A stretch of DNA of 64,000 bases, taken from NCBI GenBank assembly GCA_029216955.1, contig JANAVB010029819.1, positions 31,116,586-31,180,585 of the forward strand, written 5' to 3'. The number at the start of each line of letters is the position of its first letter. Within the stretch, counting starts at the first letter, position 1. Source of the stretch: Iris pallida. Its lineage: Eukaryota > Streptophyta > Magnoliopsida > Asparagales > Iridaceae. Positions 32,437-44,767 of this stretch are shown piece after piece. Below the pieces are notes generated by a model. It saw nothing but the letters and a program-made list of their open reading frames with translations. It did not search any database and had not been told where the DNA came from. The translations under genes were made by a program, and so were the position numbers.

Positions 32437-35300
32437 TTACCAACAACCCATTTTATTCATGAAGGCCAAAAAAGCCGAACATATACAAGTATACCATAAG
32501 GCGCAAAATATCGAGGCCTATACACGTATACTCTCAAGAGAAGAGGAAAACGGAAACTAAAATGGCTACGTCGGAGATAGGAGAGAGTTCCAGAAGGCCG
32601 TCTGGCCATACGAACAGAGGGAACTCCGTTTACGATACTGTCGAATGGTCTCCCAAATCAGTTGGTCTACGGTGTACTGGTAGCCTTCATATCTCGTCTT
32701 ATTGCAATTTTTCCATATAAACCACGTGGCGGCGGCAGCTACGATCTGGTGGCCATGGGACACGGAAGTCCAGGTCGCCATAAGGTCGTAGAAGTTGTCG
32801 CCCCCATGGGGCATCCTGCAACGCTGGAAAAGTGATCTCCAGACCTTTACCGGGAGGTCCCCTTGACTGAGGATGTGGTTGACTGTTTCCGATTAACGAT
32901 CAGAGTAATATGTGCACGCTGATGCAAGGCTGAACCCGATAGTGTTGAGAGTGTCATCAGTGGGTAGGATATTGCGTAGGGCTCTCCAAATGAGGAAGGA
33001 CCACTTCTTGGGGATGCATATCTGCCAGAAGGATGCAATGGTTGGAGATGGCGCTGTATTGCCAAGGATCACTCTTCTGGCCGATCTAACCGAGAATGCT
33101 CAGACAACTGCGGGCGACCACTCGAGCTTATCTGCGTTCGACCCAATCGTCAATCTGCCACGGCGAATGCAATCGACCGCCTCTGACCCGGCCCAGACCC
33201 AAATTTTGTTCCAATTCTAGTTATTATCAGAGGGGTCCTACAAGTCCTTGATAGGGCTGTTCCTAGGGACATCTAAAAGGTTAGGAAGCAAGATGTCTCC
33301 AACCCTGCGCTCCAACAATGGAGATGAATCACCGTTGCCCACCTGTAGGAGAATCGTTGGTTCGGCGAGAGACCGCCCGATGAGAATGTGATGTCAAGTA
33401 GCTGAGGATCTGCTGTTAGAGATAGCCGTCGATGGGTGGATGTGCTTGAAGTATCTGGCCTTCATGAACCTGGTCCATAAGTTCTGACTCGTACGGAACA
33501 TCTACCACAGTTTTATCGAAAAGACATTAATGATGTGGGAAAGTTTTATGAACCCAGGCCCCCCTTCCCGGTAGGACGAGCCATGGTATCCCAACTAGCC
33601 CGACGGTGTTTATCATTGCCGCCGCTGTGCCCCCATAGAAAGTTGCTGAAGATACTCTCGTTGGAAGATAGAACTTTCTTGGGGGGTGCATGCAGCTAGG
33701 GTGTAGATAGGAATGGATGTGAGGACATGATTGATGAGGATCATTTTACGTCCTGGGGATAGGGTAGCGTTATGCCAGCCCTCGAGTATTTTTCTGATAC
33801 GATTGATCAAGTTCTCGAAGATACCGATGTTGGATTTACCGTACACGAGGGGGCATCCAAGGTAGTGGAATGGAGGATGATTGATTGGGAAGGAGGTGGT
33901 GATGGAGAGGCTAGCCGCTTGCTCTCTCTTAATTTTATGGTGGGTGTAGATAATACTTTTTTCGGGTGGACCTTCTGGCCCGAGCACTCGGCGTATCTCT
34001 GAAGCATATTGTGGACTACTTCCACCGACCCGGCATCTCCGGATGAGAATATGAGAATATCGTTTGCGAAAGCCAGGTAGATGATGATCGGACAACCGCT
34101 GGCAGTATGATAGTATTGGATGTTGGTGGTACTCGCTATCTTATTAAGGTTTCTGCTCAATGCATCCACCGTAATGATAAAGATGGTGGAAGATAGAGGA
34201 TCTCCTTACCTAACCCCGTGACTCAATTTGAAGAAACTGTCCGCCTGACCGTTGATAACCGTAGAGAAACCATGAGTTGCTGATCGATCTTCGTACGATG
34301 TTGGTCCAGGTTTCGAAAAATCTGAAGGTTCTGAAGATCCAGATCATGAATTGCCAATCCAGTCAGTCGTAAGCTTTCTCCATATCTAATTTGATGGCTA
34401 TGTTGCCCCCTTTTGCTGGGAGCTTCATGCAGGTAATTAACTCTTGGGCCAACATGATGTTATCTTGGATATTTCTCCCCCAGACAAAGCTACTCTGCTC
34501 CTCCGAGATGATCTTGGGAAGTAGGCCAGCCATGTGGGAGGCGATGATCTTGGATATGATCTTGTTGGTGAAGGTACAAAGACTGATGGAACGAAAGTCG
34601 CAGAATGTCTCTGGGTTGTCTTTCTTCGGAATGAGGATCAAATTGGTGCTCGAGATGTCTCTAGGTAAGTTGCTTCCTGGAGGAAGGAGGAGACCGCATT
34701 GTGGATGTCCACCTTGATGATGTTCCAGCATGTGCGAAAGAAAACCCCCAAAAACTCGTCTGGTCCAGGGGCACTGTGTTCGTCAAGGGCCCAGACGGCA
34801 TCTTTTACCTCTTCCTCTGAAGGGGGCTGTTCTAGCCGGATATTGTCTGTTTCGCTAATAAGGTGGGAAACCTCGTCCAGGAAGGTGTTCTCTTTGAGGA
34901 CCATTTCCTTGGAGAATAGTCAAGAATAGAACTTCGCGGCCGCCACTTGGATACCCTTTTGATCGCTGATGCTGGTCTCGTTATCATCGACAATCTGATG
35001 GAAAGTGAGCTTCTGTCTGCGACCATTGATGCAGGCGTAGAAGTAGCTCGAGTTTTTGTCCCCCTCGCTGTCCCATTTAATCCTCGCTTTCTGCTTCCAA
35101 AAAATTGGTCTCAACTTTCAGCCTGAATTTGAGGATGGCTTTGGTGAGGTTCAGGGCCTTCCTGGTAGCTGGCGAACAGTCGGTCGTCATCCTCAGCCTC
35201 ACGAATGGCTTGGAAAATATCTCCATAAGCTTGCTTGCTCCAGGCCGCTAGTGCTTTCGTCGTGGACTTGAGCTTGTTGGCCACCCGTTTGAGAGGTTCG
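32437..35300 (-). mobile_element. LINE-2, 3' half (RT to 3' end), split from its 5' half by element 2
   Basis: Joining 35300 to 57716 after removal of element 2 and one gttcg gives an open connection from the endonuclease end to the linker (AWNSTDSPEPLKRVANKLK on the minus strand), so this and 57711-61455 are one LINE of about 6.6 kb. The 3' end has AATAAA about 15 bases before the TA tract. Confidence 0.85.
32566..35300 (-). pseudogene. LINE-2 reverse transcriptase and C-terminal region
   Basis: Order on the minus strand: linker with KRVANKLKSTTKALAAWSKQ (35290-35110); DEHSAPGPDEFLGVFFRTCW (34780); LILIPKKDNPETFCDFRSIS, IISKIIASHM, KLDMEKAYD (34700-34363); catalytic region with FANDILIFSSG instead of YADD (about 34075); GWHNATLSPGRKMILINHV (33750); decayed zf-RVT (ETVNHIL, about 32890); C-terminal ATWFIWKNCNKTRYEG (32715). 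The second Tyr-Ala-Asp-Asp residue set is changed (YADD to FAND), so the active site has lost one Asp. Many stops and shifts are present. Confidence 0.85.
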
Positions 35301-36270
35301 TGTTTGCCATAAAAAGAATCAAAGACAGGCATTACAGAACACTGAAATTGATTACAAACTCGCTTGTACAAAGAAAAGCCTAGAAAGAAATCCTAGGAAA
35401 TAATCTATATACAATTGTTTAGTTTTGATTCTGGGAGGTGACGGTGGAGGCTCGAAATAGTGCTATCAACTCTGCCTTACTCCGTGGACTATCTGACGCA
35501 GTCTTTAGATCTTGAAGAAATTGCTTTCTTGAAGGTTTTCAGCCTTTTGTAGGGGTATAGCACCCTGCTATATATAGTGGTATGTGTGTTGAGCCGCATA
35601 GATGGCCTGTGGCCACGTGGCTAATTAGTACGTGAAGACCCGCTTTTTGGCCGCCATCTGTCAATTTGTTGGGATTTTATTGCAGCAAATCTGGGCGGTT
35701 AGGACTTGGTCAGCCTGCCACGTGTCCTATGGCAGGGATCATTTTGAGCCGCATAAATCTCTTAGTTTTCGACCATGTGGGGCCGCATGGTACTCATGCG
35801 GCTTAAGTTGTAAACTTCCTTAGCCCAGACATTGCTTTAAGGCTTTAAGCCGCATAGATTTTGTATTTTGGCCGCATAAAATGCATGCGGCTTGGATCAC
35901 AGTTACTCTTGGCCACATAAAGTTTGAAAACTTTGGGGCCGTATATGTTTGAGCCGCATAAGGTTCATGCGGCTTAGCTTCTGGCCGTATGAAGACGTGC
36001 GAACCATGCTTTTGGGCGACGTCTCACGTCTTATCCTTTTGTCAAAGTGTCAGAGCTGTCATTTTTGTCAATTTTGACAAAATTTGTCAGCTTTATCAGA
36101 CGAACTGATTCTCTTACCAGCATATCTTCCTTTTGTAGCTGGTTGTCGACAGGCCGCATATGACATTGAATCTGTCATGCGACTTTCCCTTTATGCGGAC
36201 CTGTTAGGCCCAAAGTATTTATACGACAAATTATGATCCGCATGAACCCCATATTTTCCATGCTTCTACA
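35301..36270 (-). repeat. Element 2 3' LTR (left copy)
   Basis: Plus-strand ends TGTTTGCC and CTTCTACA; in element orientation it starts TGTAGAAGC and ends GGCAAACA. At least ten copies or near copies of GCCGCAT occur, several as inverted pairs such as gccgcatggtactcatgcggc (35782-35805 area). A TATA box in element orientation lies at about 35568-35576. Confidence 0.93.
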
Positions 36271-36290
36271 AGACCCCTACAAAGTTTTTA
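36271..36290 (-). other. Polypurine tract of element 2
   Basis: On the minus strand ACTTTGTAGGGGTCT lies directly before the TG of the LTR. It matches the element 1 tract in sequence and position and fixes the minus-strand orientation of element 2. Confidence 0.75.
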
Positions 36291-36359
36291 AATTGCAAAT
36301 TTGGAATACTTTGAATAAGAAGCATGGATATGTTAAGCCACAGGGAGTCTTCAAGTCGT

Positions 36360-37290
36360 AGGGAATTTTTCGAGCCGCAGAGAGATCTCGGGCCGCAGAA
36401 CAAATCATGAGCCGTAGGGACACCTCGAGCCCTATAGAGACTGCTAGCTGTCACTGCTGCATTTAATTTTCTTGATTCAATTTTGGATTTGGGTCCTCTT
36501 TTCGAGATAAAGTAGACAGTTACTAGGGATAAAATTCCCAAATGTCACCATTATCTTTAATGATCTCGAGAACCGAAGCGGCACTCTTTTTAGGAACCCT
36601 ATAAATAAGGGTTATTTTGAAGAGAAAACTTTCTTTTTTACCTTCTTCTCTTTCATCTTCGTCTTTCTGTCTTCAATGGATCCAAAAGCTTCCAATTCGA
36701 CTGCGGCCAAAGGGAAGGGACTTGCTTCTCCGTCGAGAGTGGCGGGCTCTCCTTCCATTCATTCCGACGTGCACCCTCTATCAAATGTAAGGACAGTGGA
36801 AATACGATGGCCAAGTCGTATGTTTTATGCGCGGGCCTGTGATATATCGCTTTCTATGAAATAAGCTTGGTCGATGCATGCCCTATCTCAGTTGGACCAC
36901 ATGTGTTCTGTATGATAGGGCCGTATGAGCTGAGTCGCATAAGCGCTGCATATTCGAATCTGAATCGAATAAATGACCCAGGACTGATCCGCATGAATAC
37001 TGTATAGTTGTGCCGCATAAGTGTCTCCTGATTGAACCGCATGGGTATTTCATATCTTGAGCTGCAGGAGCACCAAGCCGCATAAGTGCCTCATCACTGA
37101 GCCGCATGAACACTTCGTGACTGAGCCGCATAAGTGCCTCATGGGAGCCTTATGATTGAGCCGCATGTGCACTTTTTTGACTGAACGGCCTAAGTGTCCC
37201 CTAACTGTGCTGCATGAGCACTGTATGACCTAGCCGCATGCGTCTCATGTTTTTTAAGCCGCTATGTCGTATAGTTCTTATTTTGGTTAG
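36360..37290. repeat. GCCGCAT motif array in promoter/intron 1 of the PMD gene
   Basis: About fifteen copies or near copies of GCCGCATRA or GCCGCAG, mostly preceded by A or GA, spaced 20-60 bases, for example near 37076, 37100, 37123, 37159 and 37233. The same word fills the element 2 LTRs and the Gag repeats. Confidence 0.85.
36599..36610 (+). promoter_or_regulatory. TATA box of the antisense PMD gene
   Basis: CTATAAATAAGG on the plus strand, 66 bases before the ATG at 36676, with a pyrimidine-rich leader (ttcttctctttcatcttcg). It is well placed to drive the PMD gene from inside the element, against the direction of gag. Confidence 0.65.
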
Positions 37291-40200
37291 GTCGCATGGT
37301 TGAAGGGATGAACTTCTAACTTTTACTTCTTCTCTGTCTTTTGTAGTAAACTTGCCCCTAGCTCCATCGGTGGAACTTTTGATAGGATATGCTCAATCTG
37401 CATTAGGTGTGAGATTTGACCAGATAGTCGAACATGTGTCGACTCAGATTACCCAAAATTTGCTTGAAGATCGGCTGAGGGAGATCAGAAACCAGTCCTT
37501 CTTTTTCTTACCAATCATGATAAACTCCGGGCAACTAAATGGCATTTATTTGAAGCCTATGTTTTTATTCGAGGATGCCCTGACTATTTCAGATCCGAGC
37601 ATCATAGAAACTTTTGAGAGTCGGGACTTCTATTTTCAGGAAGAAGCAATTCATATTCCCTTAATGGATCGCCACTTTCCCTTATATGGTTTCAATATGG
37701 TACCTTTTGAGAGGAAGATGTTGAGTTCTCTAACTCTGGATCAGCAAGGGATCTTTGTGGGCCATATTCGTTTTAACAACCCTACGAGGTCAGTAGTCGG
37801 AGTAAAGGAATCAATGAGCTACTCCGTCGTTGGGCTGGCTCCTGGCAGTCTCATCAACAAACTGAAGCCTAATATGTTTTTCTCTGAGGCAGACACGTTT
37901 CTTAATAGGATTGCTCGCAAAGGGTCAAACCCTGCAGGGAGATTGTCGTTACTGAACTGGCATCATCGTTCCCCTCTATGGATTAACCTGACTTCTTTGA
38001 TCCTAGCGGAGTATGATGACATCCTACGACGGATTGGCCTTTATTACGCCCTTAGGGGCTCCTGCTACGTCTTGTTCATGAACCCGAAATTGTTTATGGC
38101 ATTGCTTGAGATGTACAACTGCAAATTGGGGACCTTCTTTACTCCAGGTAGAGAGGTGGAGCTTGCTTTCCACGAGATGCATGGCGTGTCCAAATTACCC
38201 TGGGGTGATGAAGCTTATGAGGAGTATATCCCGACAAACAAAGAATTCGATGAACTAAAATGGCGGTATCCCAGATTCCTAGTTGTATATCAGGAAGTGC
38301 TATGCCACCATAGCACCTGTCAACAAATATCCAAGAAAAAGGATGATAGTTCAGAAGGGAACCTTCCTCATACCAAGGCTTGGATTGGCTATCTTTTTAA
38401 CCTTAGCATGTCCGGTCGAGTTGCTGTTAGGAGTTCCCAATCACTAGAGCAGGTGGATGCTTAGGTGCAAAGTACTAAGAGGGCTCGTACTATTGGTGAC
38501 AGATTTGGGAGCCTGAGTGACCCTTTTAGCTATTTTTATCATGATACTCAGCCTCTGTCTGCTAAGGCCATCTTAGCCGGATACCTGATGATATGGTTGA
38601 GAGTTTGCATCGTTTCGGCGGGCTCTGGTGTGATTGAAAGGATTAGCCGCAACCTAATCCTTCCAGCGGTAAAGCTGGTTGTTAGGGGCAAGTTGGCTCT
38701 GCTTCCTGTGATGGTATACAGCATCCATAAGGGTCTCTATTCCTTTACGTCGAAAGTCATCGCTCCTGATCTTACAAAACCTTTCAACAGAATTGAGCTA
38801 CCGTATCATTATTTTATTGGGTGGTTGTTGATTTATTGCCCCTCTCTAATGCGACCTGGTCCGGACGGCAAAGCGACAAGTGACGATGCCTTCATCTACC
38901 ACTATCGCGAATGCTCTGGAATTATACGAGCTTTCCTGATTGCCTTGCCGCTCTCGCACAGGTGGATAGATACTCTCTTTTTTTGCGTCAGTTCCATCTT
39001 TTACTGAGGAGGAGATAGGACGTGTTCACCTTGATAGTGCTGTTGTACCCCAGGCTTTGTCTAAAAAATTATTTTGCTGGTTGCAGAGTATCCGTCCTTC
39101 CCATATGGTGTACCGCAACCGTAATGTTGTGTACCTAGAACCATACCTACCTAACCGGTATCCTCGACAATTTGGGTATAGCCAATTATATTTGGATAGC
39201 CTTAACCCTTGCTTGGGTTTCGAGGGGAGCGACTTGGATAGTATCCGGGCTTGGAACTATTATTCGGCGATTCATACTCAGGCCAGCTTCGTCCTACCTG
39301 ACGTCGAAACCTCGAGGCATATCACATATATGGCGGCTCTTCGTCACATATCTGTGAATGCGCCTCCCAACGACTTTGATCCCCGTACCAGTTTTATTGT
39401 TGGTACGAAATTGGAGGAGAGACTGAGGGACTCCCGAAAAAGGACGAGGAAGGGAAAGCAAAAAGCTTTCGATTCTGACTCTGACAACACGGAGGAGGAG
39501 GAATATGACTCTGAAGATCTCTAGCCCTCTGTATGTCCTTTGGCTATGCGTGTGCCTTCACCTGTGTCGAATCCTCCATGCACACGAAGCAGGCCTGAGT
39601 CGGTTTTCGCTGATAGACCTCGTTCCCAAAAGCGAGTTACGGTTAGGTTTCGTGGGCTTAGTGTCGAGGAAACGGGTAGTGGCACCAAAGTCAACGTGGG
39701 GGTAAGCTCTTTCACGACAAGAATATTGTCCTTGGGATGTTATCTGAAGGCCCTCTTTTACAGGTATCGGAGGAGGCAAACCTTTTATCACCAGATGCCG
39801 CCCATGCGGTTTCTACTTTGGGTCCTGACCCTAAAGTTGTGGGGTCCTCACAGGCTGGTGCTGATATTATTATGTCTGTACCTGGGGCAACAGGGGCAGA
39901 AAGGACAAGCCTTGATGGTTCAGGTGCCGCAGCTGACCTCACTGGAGTTGTGGAAACGGTGAGAGGAGCTAAGACAACTCCGGCTGAGCCTCAGCCTTTG
40001 TCCTTCTCCTCTGGTAAGCTATATCTCTTTCTTACCAATGAGGAGATTTTTTTGCTTTAACTCCATCTTCTTTGTGTCAAGCTGATTGCTGGTTGTGCTG
40101 GACCTACAGGACCTGCCTCTCCGCTACCGGTGGTGGATGTGGCCACGGAGGAGGAAATAGCAGAGGATCTAGGGACTGACCTGGTACGAGCAAGGAATAT

Positions 40201-41230
40201 TCCTTCTCCCCTACCAGCTCGAGTTGAGGGGCCTTCCACCGTACTGATCATAGACATCCCGGCTCCTTCAACCTCTTTAGGGAATACGGGATCGATTGGA
40301 ACTGCCTCCTCCCCAGAATTTAAACTTTCTGCCCTGCCAGTCTTTAGCTCCTTCGGGCTGCGGAAGAGAAGATTGCTGCTATGTGGGAGTCTCATCGCTC
40401 GGAGTTTGTTTTCCTTCTAACAGGATCATCAAGATCGAGTTTGCCTCCTTCCCAGACGCCTTTTGCTTCCTTAGGTGCTATCCCTACCACGCCGTCATCT
40501 CTGGAGAATTTAGACTAGTCATCAAGGGACATAGTCGAGATCTTTTATCGCCATTTGAAACGGGGGGTCGTGGCTGCTTTGAGGGGGGAACATCGTTTAC
40601 CGTAGCTTGCTATTGTGCCTGCGATCATATTGAATTGCTGAAGACGCTCCCGAGTGGAGAAGGGGCGTCCGTCCTCCTGGAGCACAAGCTGGTAGAGGTT
40701 GATCAGTGCATAACCCAGTTGCAAAAACTGCGACAAGTTGATGTGTCTGCCGCGGTGGAGCAGGAGCGTGCTTTCCTTATAATAGCTGTAGGAAAGGTGA
40801 AGGCCGTACAGGAAACGACTAAGCCCACCTTGGAGAAGGACCTCCATAAGTTGTCTCTTAGGTACGATAGACTGAGCCAAGAGGGTGAGATCTGTTTGAC
40901 TCGTAAGGAAATCACCAGTCGTACTATAGCTGAAACTAATGAGCAGCTCCTCCAGCTCCAGGCCAAGCTGGCATCTCTAGGGATTGAGCTCCAAGCCACT
41001 CGTCAGGAGAGAGAGAAGATTAGTAAGGAGAGTGCTGAAGTTGTACGAGCCTCTGCTGCTCTAGTGGGGGCATTGAAGAAATTAGAAAAAAAAATTGGCA
41101 GGCTCATGCGCATCTCGAGGACGCCGAAAGGTTATCCAAGGAAGCTGAATGTCAAGTCAAACTGAGAATTAAGCGCTCTACTGCGCAACTGGAAGGCATT
41201 CTCATCAAGCTATGTGTTGCTGATGAGTAA
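36676..41230 (+). pseudogene. Antisense plant mobile domain (PMD) gene carried by element 2
   Basis: Exon 1 (36676-36786) starts MDPKASNSTAAKGKG and ends at donor AAT/GTAAGG. Exon 2 follows TCTTTTGTAG at 37347. Two further introns keep the frame: 39702-39763 (GTAAGC...TTTTACAG) and 40014-40109 (GTAAGC...CCTACAG, restoring a Gly codon). Exon 2 holds the PMD: GREVELAFHEMHGVSKLP then EEYIP (about 38150-38235), a hydrophobic ILPAVKLVVRGKLALLP (38660-38710), and YLEPYLPNRYPRQFGYSQ (about 39130-39185), followed by an acidic basic-flanked tail. The last exon is coiled-coil (LEKDLHKLSLRYDRLSQE). Damage: join 1 is out of phase as written, TAG at 38462, frameshift in a T run near 38980, TAG at 39522, frameshifts near 40350-40700 and in an A run near 41085. 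PMD proteins of the MAIN/MAIL1 type act in gene silencing in the nucleus; related domains occur in transposons. Confidence 0.8.
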
Positions 41231-41990
41231 TGAATTTTCTTTCCTCATTTTTTTTTTTTTTGAATGTAAAGGATATCCCCTTAGAGAGACTTTTTTGTGG
41301 ACCTATTGCCCCTTTGTGCATCTGGAAATGCGAGCTAATAGATTTAAACGATATTTTGTGGACCTACTACTCTTTGGTGCGCCGATGGTGCGAGTAATAG
41401 ACTAGGATAACTTTTATGGACTTATTACACTTTTTGTGTACTGGCGATGCGAGTACTGATAATAAGTGGAGCGAAAACCAACATATTTACTCATGGTAAT
41501 GATGACATGGTAAATATGGGCCAAAACAGAGCCTTCCTACTCAGTGGTAATAAGGACATGGTAGGAGTAGGCATAATAGGGGTACACAGAACAACTCCGA
41601 GGTGCTATCAACGTGGAAGTTTTATGCATTGGGTGATTTGTTTGTGATGGATGGAAAAACAACTCAGAGGTAATATGGACGTGGTTATTTTTTCGTTGGT
41701 GAATTTTGTGGACCTATTACCCTTTTTGCGCACGGACGGTGCGGGTAATAGATTAGGATAAGTTTTATGGACCTATTACCCTTCTGCGCACTGATGGTGA
41801 GGGTAATAGATTTTGAAACAAAATTCAACAGAGGTAACATGGACGTGATATATGGTAGTCGAAACATCAAAGCGGAAGTTCAGAGGTATCAATATACATA
41901 ACTTGTCACTTATAGAGATGCAATACGAGTCCCCTCGGGAGAAGAACGGAGTATAAGTTCAGAGGTACCTGATGTACATAACTCGACACT
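41231..41990. repeat. Tandem hairpin-forming repeats between PMD gene and gag-protease
   Basis: Units of about 60 bp recur at about 41298-41460 (three) and 41698-41820 (two). Each is itself an imperfect palindrome, best seen at about 41705-41750: CTATTACCC, a T run, GCGCAC, a short loop, GGTGCG, GGTAATAG. Between the two blocks are further GGTAAT/ACATGG words. The block lies downstream of both convergent genes. Such tandem repeats in the hypervariable 3' region are known in Tat/Ogre elements and can seed satellites. Confidence 0.75.
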
Positions 41991-42660
41991 CTAGGTAGTA
42001 TATATATATATATATTTGAAAGGTGGCCTCTTATTGATGAGATAGGGAACTCTGTCCACGGGGATTACAACATCAGGAGAGGGACTATCCGTCTGTGCCA
42101 CCGAATATTTGGCGATTTCTACGTCCTCTTCGGCTACCCCCTGCGATCCCAAAGGTTGGGACACCGTCTTGGGCAACTTGACTACCAAGGGTTGGACTTG
42201 TGATATTAGCTTGCCTGAGTATGTGGGATCGGCACTTAGTTGCCGGTTTGTCTTGGGCAAACGGGTGACAATTAGCTTGGCAAGGGACTTTGTGTCTTCC
42301 AATTGCCTTTGAATGGATTTTGTCAATCGGATTACCATCGGCCCTATGACGGGCTTTGGCTTTTGACTTTGGTAGTCGGATGACCATTGGTTCCAACTGC
42401 CCAGCCTGGACGAGAGAACCGGGCACCTCTTTATGCAAAGTTGCGACAAGGGGTACGGCTTTGCCTGGTTTATGGGGCTAGAGATGAAATATCAAGGGTT
42501 CTTCTGGCCCTGCGATGGTCTCCAGTTTGTCAGTGATGTATTCTTTGGATTCTTCATATAGACAAGCCTTCGAGGAATAATAAGACTCAACCCTTTTGAA
42601 GGGATCGATGTCGGCGAATTCAGTTTTCACGGAACCGTGCTTACTGGCATACTTGAAACA
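41991..42660 (-). pseudogene. Element 2 region after protease, ending at the pol deletion
   Basis: On the minus strand the frame goes from CFKYASKHGSVKTEFADIDP (matching the element 1 sequence after LGRP) through several repeats (MVIRLTK, LIVTRLPKTNRQ, LVVKLPKTVSQP) to a TA run at about 41998-42015. RT, RNase H and integrase, which follow in element 1, are absent. The TA run marks the breakpoint. Confidence 0.75.
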
Positions 42661-43825
42661 CTAGTGAAGGGTGAATATCATAGAGTTATGTATCAACGGA
42701 CATCCCAGGAGGATGTTGTAGGAGGTGTCTTCATCTATGACGTAGCAGGTAACTTCCGTCTTCATGTCACCAATCTGGCACTTCAACCGGATCTTCCCTA
42801 GGGGATAGCTCCTTCCCGAGTTAAAATCGCTAATGGCAGTGTTGGTCGCTGCTAGCCGGTGCATAGGGATGCAAAGAAGTTGGAGCAAGCTTTTCGGAAT
42901 GATGTTTATTGACGAGCCAGGGTCAATATGCATCCGATCCACCTTGATGTCACCTATGTATCCAGTATAGTATAAGGGGCGATCATACAAATTGGTCTTG
43001 ATCAACATGTCCTGCAGAGTAAATATGATGTGTGCTATCACCGCCCTGTAGATCTGCTTGCGGGTCTTCTGTTGGAGGCTTGACCTGAGCTAAGTAGGGG
43101 TCAGCATTTTGGAGTGCTTCGCTTAATGAAACACGAAGATCCTTGGAGAGCCTTAGGAGCTCGTATAACGACAACTTTGTTGGCGTATTAGCCAATTGTG
43201 CTAATATGTCAAAGTTGTAAGGTCTCTCCAGTCCCTGAGGTATGTCATTGCAGAGTGGCCTGTCGAAACAGATTTTCTTTGTTTTGGACTTATCCACCAG
43301 TGAAGGCTGAGATGTCCTTGGAACATCAGAGGGTGGCAACATTGCCGGCTGAGGATCTTCGGCTGAATTATCCCGTGCAGGCTGGACTTGTGCTCCAAAC
43401 TGGGTAACAACGGCTGCAGCTTCTTCAGCTTCGGCTGAAATTGTATGGCAGGATCTAGACTTTCTGTCCTTTTTCTTGCTGGTAGGAGATGACACCTCCT
43501 GGGTAACTTTGGGCACGAGGTCTGGATGCACCCACATGATCTCGCCGTACGATGTGGTGAGTGGTACCAATCCAGATGTCTGGCTCCGAACGGGTGGAAG
43601 ATTAGTAACCTCCATCATTTTTTGAGGGATAGGTATGATCTCGTCTGGAGTGCTCGTTGGAGGAAAATTGCCGAACTGAATAGACACCATGTTTGCCACC
43701 GCGGTAACCTCTTCAAAGTCTATCGACAGAGCTTTGGAGTCGATAAGACTCTGAATGTACCGCTTCAATTGGAAGCAGGCATGATGGACATAGCTGTGGA
43801 AGTGACAATACTTTGGGTCCTCCAT
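42661..43825 (-). pseudogene. Element 2 Gag C terminus and protease
   Basis: Two overlapping frames. The first (43825-42983) has KYCHFHSYVHHACFQLK, a degenerate zinc-knuckle region, FPPTSTPDEIIPIPQK, IMWVHPDLV and RPYNFDILAQLANTPTKLSL, all matching element 1. The second (43041-42661) has RPLYYTGYIGDIKVDRM, the protease active site HIDPGSSINIIP and YNILLGCPL. A frameshift between them (about 43010) breaks the polyprotein. Confidence 0.85.
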
Positions 43826-43876
43826 CTCTGCTGCTCGAGGCTCGCGCCTTGGAGGAGGGAGCTGGATTCTACCCCC

Positions 43877-44767
43877 TTACAAGAGCATATCGAAGATAGG
43901 TTTGACATGACTATCTTCAAATGAGTAATTAACCTTGGGCCACGGACCTTCCGTCCGTTTTTGTTCGGGCTTCTGAGTCGCATCAGCGACCATGCCCTGT
44001 TTGCCCTTATTACCCCGGTTGGTGGTGGCGCTACTGTTGTTGTTGCTGGGGGTGGGACCAAGACGTCTGCCTTTGTCCTCTCCATCTGGGATGTGTAATC
44101 CCAACTGGCGAGCTTTCTTCAATTTTGCCTCTGTATTGGTAGCACTTATGGTGAAGGTCGTCCAATCCCTGAACTGATCGTCACCCATCCAGAGGCTAAT
44201 TGCAGGAAGTAGCTTCTTCTGGCAGATTTTAATCAAGGAGCTCTCGGGATTGCCTTGGGGCAATCTCATTACGGTTTGGCGGAACCGCTCGATATAGTTC
44301 CTTGTTAGTTCCCTTTCTTCCTGAATGACATCCATGAGAGACGACATCGTTACATCATACCCCACTTTGTAGAATCTTTCCAGGAACATGTGTTTGAAGA
44401 TGTCAAAAGAATGGATGAAGTTGTCGGGAAGGTTGCGGTACCAGTCGAACGCGATCCCCTCCAATGCTCCGATGAATAATCGCATGAGGATGGCATCACT
44501 ATGCGACAAGTGGTCGGTTGTGACCTCAAAGTAAGTCATGTACCGACTAGCAGAGGTCTTTCCATCATAAAAATCGATATGGAACGGCTTGTATCGTAGT
44601 AGAAAAGGTACATCTCTCCATGCAACAGGATATGGCTGGCATATTCTGAGGTCCCAAGAGGAGTCTCGGGCATTGAACATTACTAGAAGCTCCTGGACTT
44701 CCCTCCTTGCCTCCTTGGCTACATCTACAGTTGAGGGAATGGATGCTCCTAAGGGATCATCGCCCAA
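43877..44767 (-). pseudogene. Element 2 Gag capsid domain
   Basis: 296-residue frame with a Retrotrans_gag domain: PFHIDFYDGKTSASRYMTYF, GIAFDWYRNLPDNFIHSF, MFLERFYKVGYDVTMSSL, NYIERFRQTVMRLPQG. Close to the element 1 capsid. Separated by stops and shifts from the Gag N terminus (44770-46637) and from the protease. Confidence 0.88.

Noticed and set aside
36271..36300. Primer-binding site after the left LTR of element 2, plus-strand orientation
   Set aside because: The sequence agacccctac has no TGG. On the minus strand it is a polypurine tract, and gag-protease reads on the minus strand, so the orientation is minus.
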